DNA from: AP-15 sp963750195
Lineage (GTDB): Bacteria > Pseudomonadota > Alphaproteobacteria > ATCC43930 > CGMCC-115725
DNA length: 64,000 bases
NCBI GenBank assembly: GCA_963750195.1
Contig: CAVVPS010000010.1
Location: forward strand, 62,001 to 126,000
Reading direction: 5' to 3'
Shown here: piece after piece, positions 8,597 to 16,825 of the stretch
How positions within the stretch are numbered: position 1 is the stretch's first letter
Layout: each line of letters begins with the position of its first letter
Made by a program: the position numbers and the translations under genes
Notes under the pieces: model-generated
What the model saw: only the letters and a program-made list of their open reading frames with translations
Told to the model about the DNA's origin: nothing
Databases searched by the model: none

Positions 8597-11091
8597 CTCC
8601 CCGGCACGTCCCAGATGTCGCGGGCGTATTCGCTGATCGTGCGGTCGGAGGAGAACCACGCCATCCCAGCGATATTCAGAATGGCGCTCCGTCCCCAGTC
8701 GGCCGGCGAGCGCCACAGCGCATCGATTTGTCCCTGTGCTGCGCAATAGGCCGCGAAATCCGCCGCTACCATAAAGCGGTCGCCATTTCTGAGCCGGTCG
8801 GTCAGACGGTCGAAGCGGCGCGGGTCGTCTGACGAGAACGCACCCAACTCCACAGCCGCGATGACTTCAGCGAGCTCGGGCGACGCGGCGATCGCATCCG
8901 TGGCATCGAGCCCGCCCCGCCACCGTTCCGCCACCTCCTCGGCGCGCAGGCCGAAGATGAAGATGTTGTCCTCGCCTACCCGATCACGGATTTCGATGTT
9001 GGCGCCATCGAACGTTCCGATTGTCAACGCGCCGTTCAGCGCCAATTTCATGTTTCCGGTACCCGAGGCTTCCATACCGGCAGTCGAGATCTGCTCCGAC
9101 AAATCGGCGGCCGGAATGATGATTTCAGCCAAGCTGACATTGTAGTTCGGCATAAAGACGACCTTGAGTCGATCTTCGATCAGTGGATCGTTGTTGATGA
9201 CTTCGGCCACCTCATTGGCGAGCTTGATGATCAGCTTTGCTTGCAAATAGCTGGGCGCCGCCTTCCCGGCAAAAATTTTTACCCGTGACACCCAGTCTCG
9301 CTCCGGGTTGGCTCTGATCGCCTGGTATCGGGCCAGCGTTTCCAGCAAGTTCAGCAATTGCCGCTTGTATTCATGGATCCGCTTGATCTGCACGTCGAAC
9401 AGCGCGGCGGGATCGATGCGCAGCCCGAGGCGATCACGGACCAGGCGGGCGAGCGCCCGCTTGTTGGCGTGTTTGACCGTCGTCAGGCGCTCTTGCAGGG
9501 CGTGGTCGCCGGCCTGACCGGCGAGGCGATCGAGGACCGCGGGATCGTCGAGGATTTCGGCACCGCATACCTCGCACAGCAGTCTCGTCAGTCGCGGGTT
9601 TGCCTGGTGCAGCCAGCGGCGGAAGGTGATGCCGTTGGTCTTGTCGACAATGCGGTCCGGATAAAGGCGGTGAAATTCCTTGAATACAGTGGTGCGCATC
9701 AATTCGGTGTGCAGAACCGAGACGCCGTTAACTCGATGTGAGCCCAAAAACGCTAGGTGTCCCATCCGCACCCGCCCGCCATCAGCGTCGTCGATCAGTG
9801 AAACTGCGGCGAGAGAAGTCGAATGGGCGGGCTCTCGCTGCGCCAGCGCCTTCAAATGATCACCGTTCAGCACGTAGATGATTTCGAGATGGCGCGGCAG
9901 CACCCGTTCGAACAGCGCGACCGGCCAGCTTTCGAGCGCCTCAGGCAGCAGCGAGTGGTTGGTATACGAGCAGGTCGCCTGGGTGATGCGCCAGGCGTGG
10001 TCCCAGGGGATGCGATAGAGATCCACTAGGACGCGCATCAGTTCGGCGACGGCGATGCTCGGATGGGTGTCGTTGAGCTGGATCGCGGCGTGCTGCGGCA
10101 ACGTAGAGACGCTGCCATAGGCTCGAACATGCCGGTGCACGAGATCCTGAACCGATGCCGACACGAAAAAATACTCCTGGCGCAGGCGCAGTTCGCGGCC
10201 CGACGGCGTGTCGTCGCTCGGGTAGAGAATCTTAGATATCGCCTCGGCGCGGGCCTGCTGAGACAGCGCCGCTATGTGATCGCCTTCGTTGAACATGTCG
10301 AGGCGTAACGGATCGACCGCGCGGGCGGACCACAGCCGCAGCAGATTGACGTGCCGCCCGCGCCAACCGACGATCGGAGTATCATAGGCGACCGCCTGCA
10401 CGGTTTCGTCGGGATGCCAGACCGAGCGCGGCCGGCCCGAGGCTGAGACGATGCGATCGACGCGGCCGCCGTAGTGGACGTCGTAGACCACCTCCGGCCG
10501 CTCGAATTCCCAAGGATTGCCGAAAGACAGCCAATGCTCCGGATATTCGTGCTGCCAGCCATCCTTGATGACTTGACGAAACAAGCCGTGATCGTAGCGG
10601 ATGCCATAGCCGCAAGCCGGAATTCCAAGTGCCGCCATGCTGTCCATAAAGCAGGCCGCGAGCCGGCCGAGACCGCCATTCCCGAGCGCCGCATCGGGCT
10701 CCGCGGCGCGCATCCGATCGAGGTCAACCCCGATGTCGCCGAGCGCCGCGCGGACGATTTCGGTCAGCCGCAGATTTTCGACGACGTCGCTGAACAGCCG
10801 GCCGATCAGGAACTCGAGCGACAGGTAATAGACACGTTTGCGGCCCTTCGCCTGGTTCGCTCGGTCGACAGCTAGCCAACGATGGATGATGCGGTCGCGC
10901 AAAGCGAGCGCGGCGGCGACAAACCAATCGCGATCGGTCGCCGCTCCCGCGTCCTTGCCGACGGCCAGGGTCAATTTGGCGAGAACCGTCGCTCCGAATT
11001 CGCGAATATCCGCCTCGGTTGCCGGCGCGTCGACAACCGCCGGCGGTATGCCGTCCTCGGCAAAACCCTCTTCCGAAATGTTCCTCTGCAT
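8593..11091 (-). CDS. glgP: Glycogen/alpha-glucan phosphorylase
   Basis: 832 residues, standard length for bacterial glycogen phosphorylase, which releases glucose-1-phosphate from alpha-1,4-glucans. Landmarks are YYLSLEFLIGR and NGGLGRLAACFMDSMA near the N-terminus. The C-terminal pyridoxal phosphate block is EASGTGNMKLALNGALTIGT followed by FDGANIEI, where the Lys of NMK binds the cofactor. IQLNDTHPSIAVAELMR and KTNGITFRRWLHQANP are also family-typical. It starts with ATG at 11091 and stands alone: no glgA, glgB or glgC is adjacent, unlike many glg operons. It converges on the GMC gene with a 4-base overlap. Confidence 0.96.
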   Translation of the reverse strand: MQRNISEEGFAEDGIPPAVVDAPATEADIREFGATVLAKLTLAVGKDAGAATDRDWFVAAALALRDRIIHRWLAVDRANQAKGRKRVYYLSLEFLIGRLFSDVVENLRLTEIVRAALGDIGVDLDRMRAAEPDAALGNGGLGRLAACFMDSMAALGIPACGYGIRYDHGLFRQVIKDGWQHEYPEHWLSFGNPWEFERPEVVYDVHYGGRVDRIVSASGRPRSVWHPDETVQAVAYDTPIVGWRGRHVNLLRLWSARAVDPLRLDMFNEGDHIAALSQQARAEAISKILYPSDDTPSGRELRLRQEYFFVSASVQDLVHRHVRAYGSVSTLPQHAAIQLNDTHPSIAVAELMRVLVDLYRIPWDHAWRITQATCSYTNHSLLPEALESWPVALFERVLPRHLEIIYVLNGDHLKALAQREPAHSTSLAAVSLIDDADGGRVRMGHLAFLGSHRVNGVSVLHTELMRTTVFKEFHRLYPDRIVDKTNGITFRRWLHQANPRLTRLLCEVCGAEILDDPAVLDRLAGQAGDHALQERLTTVKHANKRALARLVRDRLGLRIDPAALFDVQIKRIHEYKRQLLNLLETLARYQAIRANPERDWVSRVKIFAGKAAPSYLQAKLIIKLANEVAEVINNDPLIEDRLKVVFMPNYNVSLAEIIIPAADLSEQISTAGMEASGTGNMKLALNGALTIGTFDGANIEIRDRVGEDNIFIFGLRAEEVAERWRGGLDATDAIAASPELAEVIAAVELGAFSSDDPRRFDRLTDRLRNGDRFMVAADFAAYCAAQGQIDALWRSPADWGRSAILNIAGMAWFSSDRTISEYARDIWDVPGS

Positions 11092-11561
11092 CGATATCGA
11101 ACCTTGCAGACCATTCAGGCCACGAATGCAATCGTGCTGGCCACCTAGGGCGGGTGACCCAGAGTTACGCCGCCGCCGACGGCATGCGCAACCGGCTTAC
11201 TGAGACCGGCGGCGCGACGGCAAAAACCTGCGGCGGCGGAAGTATTCGAGGCAGTGGCGGCTAGAATCGCCGATGGCAGCATGATCACCCGCAGAAGAGG
11301 AAATGCTGATGGATACAAGAGAACTTTCGCGAATTGTCTCCTCGATCTGCTGTGGCTGCCTCCGCAGCTGTTCGTAGCCGAAGTGAAGCGCGAAGAGCGC
11401 GGGCCTTATGTCGTGGGCGGTTCGGATTGGCGGACCAAGGCCGGGGTCGATATGGGTCTTCACGGCGTCATCGGTCCGGTCGCAGACCTTGCGGTGGCGG
11501 ATGTAGCTCGCCGATCCAGGGCACTTCGCGGCGCTAGCGATGACTCAGCCGAACTCGGGGG
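11092..11561. other. 470-base gap without a recognised gene
   Basis: The gap lies between glgP and pleD, both on the minus strand, so it should hold the glgP promoter. An 88-residue minus frame (11197-11463) and a plus frame from 11254 are open but resemble nothing and lack convincing ribosome sites. A plus-strand mini-frame from about 11303 (AGAGGAA then MLMDTREL, ending in a Cys-rich CCGCLRSCS, 24 residues) has a reasonable ribosome site but no known relatives. I leave the region unassigned. Confidence 0.4.
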
Positions 11562-12977
11562 TCAGAGCGGTATGTATTCGCGCGTCTGCGGTGTCAAACT
11601 GGCAGGGCGACCGACGAAATCGGCCGAGCGCGCCACGACCCGGTTGCGTCCTTCCGCCTTTGCGCAATAGAGAGCATCGTCGGCGCGTTTGAGTAGTCGA
11701 TCGCGATCGTCGCCACACGCGATGGCGCTGGTTATGCCGATACTGACGGTTATCGGAAGGCGTTCGTCGCTCGCTCGAATGGTGAAGGGCTCGTTCGCTA
11801 TCGCCAGTCGCAGCCGCTCGCCCACCGCAACGGCGATGGCCGGGCCGGTTTCGGGCATCACCACGACGAACTCCTCGCCGCCCAGGCGGGCGACGAGGTC
11901 GACGCTGCGCACCGTGTTCGTCGCACGGGCTGCGAGCTCGCGCAGAACGTCGTCGCCGGCAGCATGGCCGTAGGTGTCGTTTACCTGCTTGAAATGATCG
12001 ATATCGACCAGCAGAACCGCTGCGTCGAGTCCGTCGCGGGTGACCCGCGCGAGAAGCTCGTCAAGATGGGCAAGAAGGTAGCGGCGGTTGTAGAGCCCGG
12101 TCAGCTCATCAGTCAGCGCGAGCGAAAGACTGCGCTGGTAGTTGTCATTCAAGCGGTCCTGCAGCCGCTTCCGCCGGATCTGGGTGTTCGTGCGCGCCAA
12201 CAGCTCGTTGCGATCGACGGGGCGGATCAGGTAGTCGTTCGCGCCAAGATCCAGTCCTTTCGCGAGGCGGGGTAGATCTCGTTCCGCCGCAATCAGCAAG
12301 ATCGGCAGCTGGCGGAAAAGTTCATTTCCCCGGCACTGCGACACCAACCGCAACGGGTCGCCGTCCGGCGTGGTCAGGCTTGCGATAATCAGCTCGGTCT
12401 GACCGTCAAGTCGCGACTGCCCTTCGGTGCAGCTGCCGACGACGGTCACCCGGTGAGCAAGCGCCAAGGTTTCCGACATCCTGGCGGCGGCGAACGCATC
12501 CTCTTCGATAATCAGAACGCGTGCCGGCCCACCCTCTTCGGCAACGGATTGGGAACCGCCAAAGCGACCGCAGATCTCGTCGCGCAGCCGCCATTCTTCC
12601 ATCATGCGCTTTAGCCGAGCCAGGGAGCGCACCCGCGCGAACAACGCAATGTCATTGACCGGCTTCGTCAAAAAATCATCCGCCCCGGCCTCCAACCCAC
12701 GCAGCCGGTTGGCGGCATCGGATAAGGCGGTCACCATAACCACCGGCAGATCGGCGGTCCGCGGGTTGGCTTTCAAGCGGCGGCAGACCTCGAAACCATC
12801 CATACGCGGCATCATCACGTCGAGCAGGATGACATCCGGCAGCTCAGCGTCGGCAATTTCCAGCGCGGCGCTGCCGCTTGAGGCGGACAGTACGTCGAAA
12901 TATTCGCTGGATAGCTTGGCCTGAAGGAGTTTGACGTTGATTGCGATGTCGTCGACGACCAGAACTCGTGCGGACAT
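11562..12977 (-). CDS. pleD: PleD-type diguanylate cyclase response regulator
   Basis: 471 residues from the ATG of MSARVLVVDDIAIN; the longer frame upstream is not family-like. The architecture is receiver 1 (acidic D9/D10, phosphoacceptor D53 in VILLDVMMP, Lys in LTKPVND), then receiver 2, then a GGDEF domain. Receiver 2 starts VLIIEEDAFAA but has no clear phosphoacceptor Asp, as expected for a degenerate adaptor receiver. The cyclase motif is GGEEF, with RSVD five residues before it, matching the c-di-GMP inhibitory I-site. PleD makes c-di-GMP at the developing cell pole in Caulobacter. It lies 40 bases downstream of divK, the classical alphaproteobacterial divK-pleD arrangement. Confidence 0.93.
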   Translation of the reverse strand: MSARVLVVDDIAINVKLLQAKLSSEYFDVLSASSGSAALEIADAELPDVILLDVMMPRMDGFEVCRRLKANPRTADLPVVMVTALSDAANRLRGLEAGADDFLTKPVNDIALFARVRSLARLKRMMEEWRLRDEICGRFGGSQSVAEEGGPARVLIIEEDAFAAARMSETLALAHRVTVVGSCTEGQSRLDGQTELIIASLTTPDGDPLRLVSQCRGNELFRQLPILLIAAERDLPRLAKGLDLGANDYLIRPVDRNELLARTNTQIRRKRLQDRLNDNYQRSLSLALTDELTGLYNRRYLLAHLDELLARVTRDGLDAAVLLVDIDHFKQVNDTYGHAAGDDVLRELAARATNTVRSVDLVARLGGEEFVVVMPETGPAIAVAVGERLRLAIANEPFTIRASDERLPITVSIGITSAIACGDDRDRLLKRADDALYCAKAEGRNRVVARSADFVGRPASLTPQTREYIPL

Positions 12978-13017
12978 CGGTCGCTCCGACGCTAACGGGT
13001 GTAAATAAGTCGCACTT

Positions 13018-13368
13018 TCAGGAAAGAAAGCGCTCGACGGTTTGTAGAAAGCTAGCCACGGAAATCGGCTTCGCAATGTAATCTTCGCAGCCACCGTCGC
13101 GCATTTTTTCCCTGTCTCCTTTCATGGCGAAGGCAGTCACCGCTATGATCGGGATCATGCTAAGGCTCTTGTCTTCCTTAATCCATTTGGTGACTTCAAG
13201 GCCTGAGACTTCTGGAAGCTGAATATCCATCAGAATAAGATCGGGCCGATGCTGCCGGGCCAGAGCCAGCGCTTCGACGCCATCTTTCGTCTGCAGCGTA
13301 TCATAACCATGTGCCACGAGCAGATCGTTGAAGAGTTTCATATTGAGGTCATTGTCCTCGACGATCAG
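13018..13368 (-). CDS. divK: DivK-type single-domain response regulator (start unresolved)
   Basis: A stand-alone receiver domain with phosphoacceptor Asp in DLILMDIQLPE, Thr in IIAVTAFAMKGD and Lys in DYIAKPISV. DivK is the phospho-relay regulator of division and polarity in alphaproteobacteria, and it is followed by pleD as in Caulobacter. The first ATG, at 13341, would drop the acidic pair. The reading LIVEDNDLN continues upstream in frame to a CTG at 13368 with no ATG, GTG or TTG before the preceding stop. An ATG at 13429 with a weak AAGG ribosome site would join the frame if one base were removed in between. Either the start is non-standard or the start region carries an indel, as in several other genes here. 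Confidence 0.85.
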   Translation of the reverse strand: MIVEDNDLNMKLFNDLLVAHGYDTLQTKDGVEALALARQHRPDLILMDIQLPEVSGLEVTKWIKEDKSLSMIPIIAVTAFAMKGDREKMRDGGCEDYIAKPISVASFLQTVERFLS

Positions 13369-13603
13369 AGACTCTCTGCCGCAGCGGCCGAATGCCGGTC
13401 CTACCGGGTTTCACGCATTCGATGGTCATGCTTCGCGGCCTTGTTAACAGATGCTCAAATAACGGCTCGGCCGGTGATTGCCATCAGCACGCTGTGACGC
13501 CCGTGGTTACGCGGATCCTCCGATTGGTTTTTATCGGTCTGGGTTTAATAATTGATGAGCGCCGTTGCCGCGTCATGACCTCCGAAGCAGAAAGATCGGT
13601 CCA

Positions 13604-14524
13604 ATGACGACCCGCCTTCGCATCGGCATCGATGTCGGCGGCACCAAGATAGAGGGTGCGGTCATCGACGAGTCTGGGACGGTGCGGCTGCGGCGCAGGA
13701 TCTCATCCCCGGCCGGAGATTACCGGGCCACGATTGCCGCCATCGTCGCCATCATTGGCGACATCGAACGCGATCTCGGCGTTACCGCCTTAGTCGGGAT
13801 TGGCATTCCGGGGGCGATCTCGCCGGCGACCGGCTTGGTAAAAAACGCGAACTCGACCTGGTTGATCGGGCGTCCGCTGCAACGCGACCTGGAAACGGCA
13901 CTGGCGCGGCCGGTTCGGCTGGCCAATGACGCCAATTGCTTTGCGCTCTCTGAAGCCACCGACGGCGCCGCAGCCGGGGCCGAGACGGTGTTCGGCGTCA
14001 TCCTCGGAACCGGCGTCGGCGGGGGCATCGCGGTAAACGGCCGGATCCAGGTCGGCGCCAATGCGATCGCCGGCGAGTGGGGTCACAACTCACTGCCCTG
14101 GCCGGGGCCGGACGAGATGCCGGGGCCGCCATGCTGGTGCGGCCGGTCAGGCTGCATCGAGACCTTTTTATCCGGGCCAGGATTGGCAGCGGATCACCGC
14201 CGCCGTACAGGTCGAAGCCTGACCGCCCGCGAGATCGCCCACACTGCCGAGATCGGTGATCCTGACTGCCGAGCGACCTTGGCGCGCTACAGCGACCGAC
14301 TGGCGCGCGGCCTGGCTTTGGTCATCAACGTGATCGACCCCGACGCGATCGTGCTGGGCGGCGGTCTCTCCGCGATCGGCATGCTGTATGACGAGGTCCC
14401 GCGGCGGTGGCAGCGTTATATATTTTCCGATCAAGTCCTTACCCGGCTGCTAGCCCCTACCCATGGCGATTCGAGCGGGGTGAGGGGCGCGGCCTGGTTG
14501 TGGCTGGCGGAGCCCGCGGGGTGA
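13604..14524 (+). CDS. ROK-family sugar kinase (fructokinase/N-acetylhexosamine kinase-like)
   Basis: 306 residues from the ATG at 13604. Family features are IGIDVGGTKIEGAVID (phosphate-binding loop 1), IGIPGAISPATGLVKNANSTW (sugar contacts), VRLANDANCFALSEA (catalytic Asp), GVILGTGVGGGIAVNG (phosphate 2) and the ROK zinc motif GEWGHNSLPW ... CWCGRSGCIE. The order matches fructokinase/Mak-like and NagK-like ROK kinases, which phosphorylate sugars in the cytoplasm; specificity is not readable. The GTG start of dinB overlaps its stop (GTGA at 14521-14524), implying co-translation of two functionally unrelated genes. Confidence 0.92.
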   Translation: MTTRLRIGIDVGGTKIEGAVIDESGTVRLRRRISSPAGDYRATIAAIVAIIGDIERDLGVTALVGIGIPGAISPATGLVKNANSTWLIGRPLQRDLETALARPVRLANDANCFALSEATDGAAAGAETVFGVILGTGVGGGIAVNGRIQVGANAIAGEWGHNSLPWPGPDEMPGPPCWCGRSGCIETFLSGPGLAADHRRRTGRSLTAREIAHTAEIGDPDCRATLARYSDRLARGLALVINVIDPDAIVLGGGLSAIGMLYDEVPRRWQRYIFSDQVLTRLLAPTHGDSSGVRGAAWLWLAEPAG

Positions 14525-15843
14525 GCACGCTATGCCGCGACTGCGCAACGCTTTGCCCGTCTGCTCCGCCGGACCGCCGATGCGCCCGGTGCGGATCGCC
14601 GCGGCTCGTCGATCACGATGCACTCGGTACATTGTCGATCGCTCATGTCGATTGCGACGCGTTTTATGCCACCGTCGAGAAGCGCGAGCGGCCGGAACTC
14701 GCCGACCGACCGGTCATCGTCGGCGGCGGCGCGCGCGGAGTCGTTCTTGCCTGCTGCTATGTGTCGCGACTCTACGGCGTGCGGTCGGCGATGCCGATGT
14801 TCAAGGCGCTGGCCGCTTGCCCCGCTGCGGTTGTGATCCGCCCGGACATGGCCAAATATCGCGAGGTCGGACGCGCCGTACGCGCTGAGCTGCGGCGGCT
14901 CACGCCGTTGGTCGAACCGGTGTCGATCGACGAGGCGTTCCTCGATCTCTCGGGCACCGAAAAACTGTACGGTGCAGTACCTGCCCAGCTTCTCGCCACG
15001 CTCGCCCAAAAGGTCGAAGCGACGCTGAAAATCACCCTGTCGATCGGGTTAAGTGATAGCAAGTTTCTCGCCAAGATTGCCTCCGATCTCGACAAGCCGC
15101 GTGGCTTTGCGGTTCTCAGCCGCGGCGATGCGCCGACGTTCTTCGCCGACAAGCCGGTATCACTGCTGTGGGGGGTCGGCGCCGCGCTGCAGCGCCGGCT
15201 CGCCACCGATGGCATTACCCTGGTAGGCCAGCTTGCCGCGATCGGTGAGCGCGAGCTTGCGGCGCGCTATGGCCGGCTCGGAACGCAACTCGCCTACCTC
15301 GCCCGGGGTGTCGACGATCGCGCCGTCCTTGCTCATGCCCCCGCTCGCTCGATCTCGGCGGAAACCACCTTGGCGCAGGATGAAGCCGATGCGGAGGTCC
15401 TAGCGCACGCCCTTTGGCCGCTGTGCGATCGGGTTTCGGGGCATTTGAAAGAAGCCTCCCTGGCCGCCCGGTCGGTTACTTTAAAGCTCAAGACCGGCGA
15501 TTTTCGTTTGCGTACGCGGTCGCGTCGCCTCGCCGATCCCACTCAGCTCGCCGAAACTCTGTTTTGCATCGCCTCGGCGCTGCTCGCGTCCGAAGCAGAC
15601 GGCGTCACTCCCTATCGGCTAATCGGCGTCGGCGCCGACCTGCTTGTAGACGGTAGCGAAGCCGATCTGCCGACCCTGTTCGATGATGAGCTCGGCCGGT
15701 CGCGGCGGCTCGAGCAGACGATCGACGAGATCCGCGGGCGTCTTGGCGACAACTCGGTGCGCCGCGGGCGCGACCTGGCGCGTCCCGGTGTGCGCTCAGC
15801 CGCAGAGGCTGCGCCGCATCCGGTCCCGCAGGAGCGGGAGTAG
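14521..15843 (+). CDS. dinB: DNA polymerase IV (Y-family) with N-terminal zinc ribbon
   Basis: 440 residues from the GTG at 14521, overlapping the upstream kinase stop. Residues C5, C8, C21 and C24 (CRDC ... CARC) form an N-terminal zinc-ribbon-like extension seen in alphaproteobacterial DinB proteins but absent from E. coli DinB. The polymerase begins at SIAHVDCDAFYATVE, where D44 is the first metal-binding Asp. It continues through SIDEAFLDLSG (catalytic Asp-Glu), SIGLSDSKFLAKIASDLDKPRGF and the LLWGVGAALQRRL helix-hairpin-helix. Near the C-terminus DLPTLF resembles a beta-clamp-binding motif. The enzyme performs error-prone translesion synthesis and in most bacteria is SOS-controlled; no LexA site is visible because transcription starts upstream of the kinase. 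Confidence 0.95.
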   Translation: MSTLCRDCATLCPSAPPDRRCARCGSPRLVDHDALGTLSIAHVDCDAFYATVEKRERPELADRPVIVGGGARGVVLACCYVSRLYGVRSAMPMFKALAACPAAVVIRPDMAKYREVGRAVRAELRRLTPLVEPVSIDEAFLDLSGTEKLYGAVPAQLLATLAQKVEATLKITLSIGLSDSKFLAKIASDLDKPRGFAVLSRGDAPTFFADKPVSLLWGVGAALQRRLATDGITLVGQLAAIGERELAARYGRLGTQLAYLARGVDDRAVLAHAPARSISAETTLAQDEADAEVLAHALWPLCDRVSGHLKEASLAARSVTLKLKTGDFRLRTRSRRLADPTQLAETLFCIASALLASEADGVTPYRLIGVGADLLVDGSEADLPTLFDDELGRSRRLEQTIDEIRGRLGDNSVRRGRDLARPGVRSAAEAAPHPVPQERE

Positions 15844-15865
15844 CGCCTGAAAGGCCAGGCGTCGA

Positions 15866-16768
15866 TCAGCATCGAGGCTTGTTCAGCGCCTCTATGTCGT
15901 CGAGCTTGGCGCGGATCGAATAATCGCCATAATCGATCATCATGTCGCGTGAGACGCCATTGTCGAGAAGGTGCATCCCGAGCTCGTAATCAGGCTCTTC
16001 GGCATGGGCATCGACCGGAAAGAAGGCCAGCCGAATATACCAGCCAAGCCGCTCTAGCAGCGGGCTCAGCTTCGCCGAAGCGGGGTCGGCGGTGACCCTG
16101 GTCCCAATCACGGCCGAAACCTGAACGGCGTTTTCATCGGCGGCGCCATCAAACACCTGACGTGAGACGAAAGTTTTGCCCTCGCGAGCCGCGTCGATTA
16201 GCAAGATCGTGTGAGCGCTGGGAAACAACACGCCGGGCGCGAGCTTTAGCGTGTGCGGTTGCGGCTTGGTGAACTCGGCGACGCCGCCTTTACCAGGCCC
16301 GTCGAGCCGTGCCTCGCCGCGGATCTCCTGATCGCGTTCGCCGTTTCGGGTCTGCAGCTGATTAAAGCGGTAGCGAAGCCCATCTTTAAATTCCCAGGTA
16401 ACAAAGCTCGAAGCGATATCGACGTCGCGGCTTTCTGCGTAGTGCATCTTGAGGCGATAACGCTGCTCGATCGTCCAACCGTCGCAAGTCTCGCCCCACT
16501 CATAGTCCATCGTGCCGTTCGCGTCGATCACACCCGAATCGGTGCGCGCCGATCCCAGGGTCATCGAATAGAGAGCACGATGCGGTGCGATCTCGGCGCC
16601 GGGCGCCGCGGGAGCCGCAGTGATCAGGACGACGACACCCGCCGCAACGAGAGACGGTTTCAGGCGCCGCGCGATCTTAAGCAAAATGCTCTCCCGCCAA
16701 TGCCGACGCCGCAGCCCGCAATACCGACCGTTAACCACTTTCTGCTCCCTGCGGGGTGCTCGCGTCAA
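15866..16768 (-). CDS. EipB-family (DUF1849) periplasmic envelope-integrity protein
   Basis: The mature region begins APHRALYSMTLGSARTDSGVIDANGTMDYEW, the family start, and continues through a beta-rich fold to a C-terminal KPRC. EipB in Brucella is a periplasmic beta-spiral protein needed for envelope integrity, with a disulfide; the two Cys here (CDGW and the terminal KPRC) fit that. A hydrophobic signal segment (LVAAGVVVLITAAPAAPGAE) precedes it. The true start is uncertain: the ATG at 16768 gives a long basic leader, while a TTG close to LLKIARRLKPS would give a normal signal peptide. The gene lies 57 bases after aspS on the same strand. Confidence 0.85.
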   Translation of the reverse strand: MTRAPRREQKVVNGRYCGLRRRHWRESILLKIARRLKPSLVAAGVVVLITAAPAAPGAEIAPHRALYSMTLGSARTDSGVIDANGTMDYEWGETCDGWTIEQRYRLKMHYAESRDVDIASSFVTWEFKDGLRYRFNQLQTRNGERDQEIRGEARLDGPGKGGVAEFTKPQPHTLKLAPGVLFPSAHTILLIDAAREGKTFVSRQVFDGAADENAVQVSAVIGTRVTADPASAKLSPLLERLGWYIRLAFFPVDAHAEEPDYELGMHLLDNGVSRDMMIDYGDYSIRAKLDDIEALNKPRC

Positions 16769-16825
16769 TTCGGGCCCGGCAGGTGCGGGTTCGGCGCAAC
16801 AGCAGCACCGCTCGGCAAATACCGC

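Noticed and set aside
11254..11670. A 138-residue plus-strand frame across the pleD 3' end
   Set aside because: It overlaps pleD antisense, has no family-like sequence and no convincing ribosome site; it is a GC-rich shadow frame.
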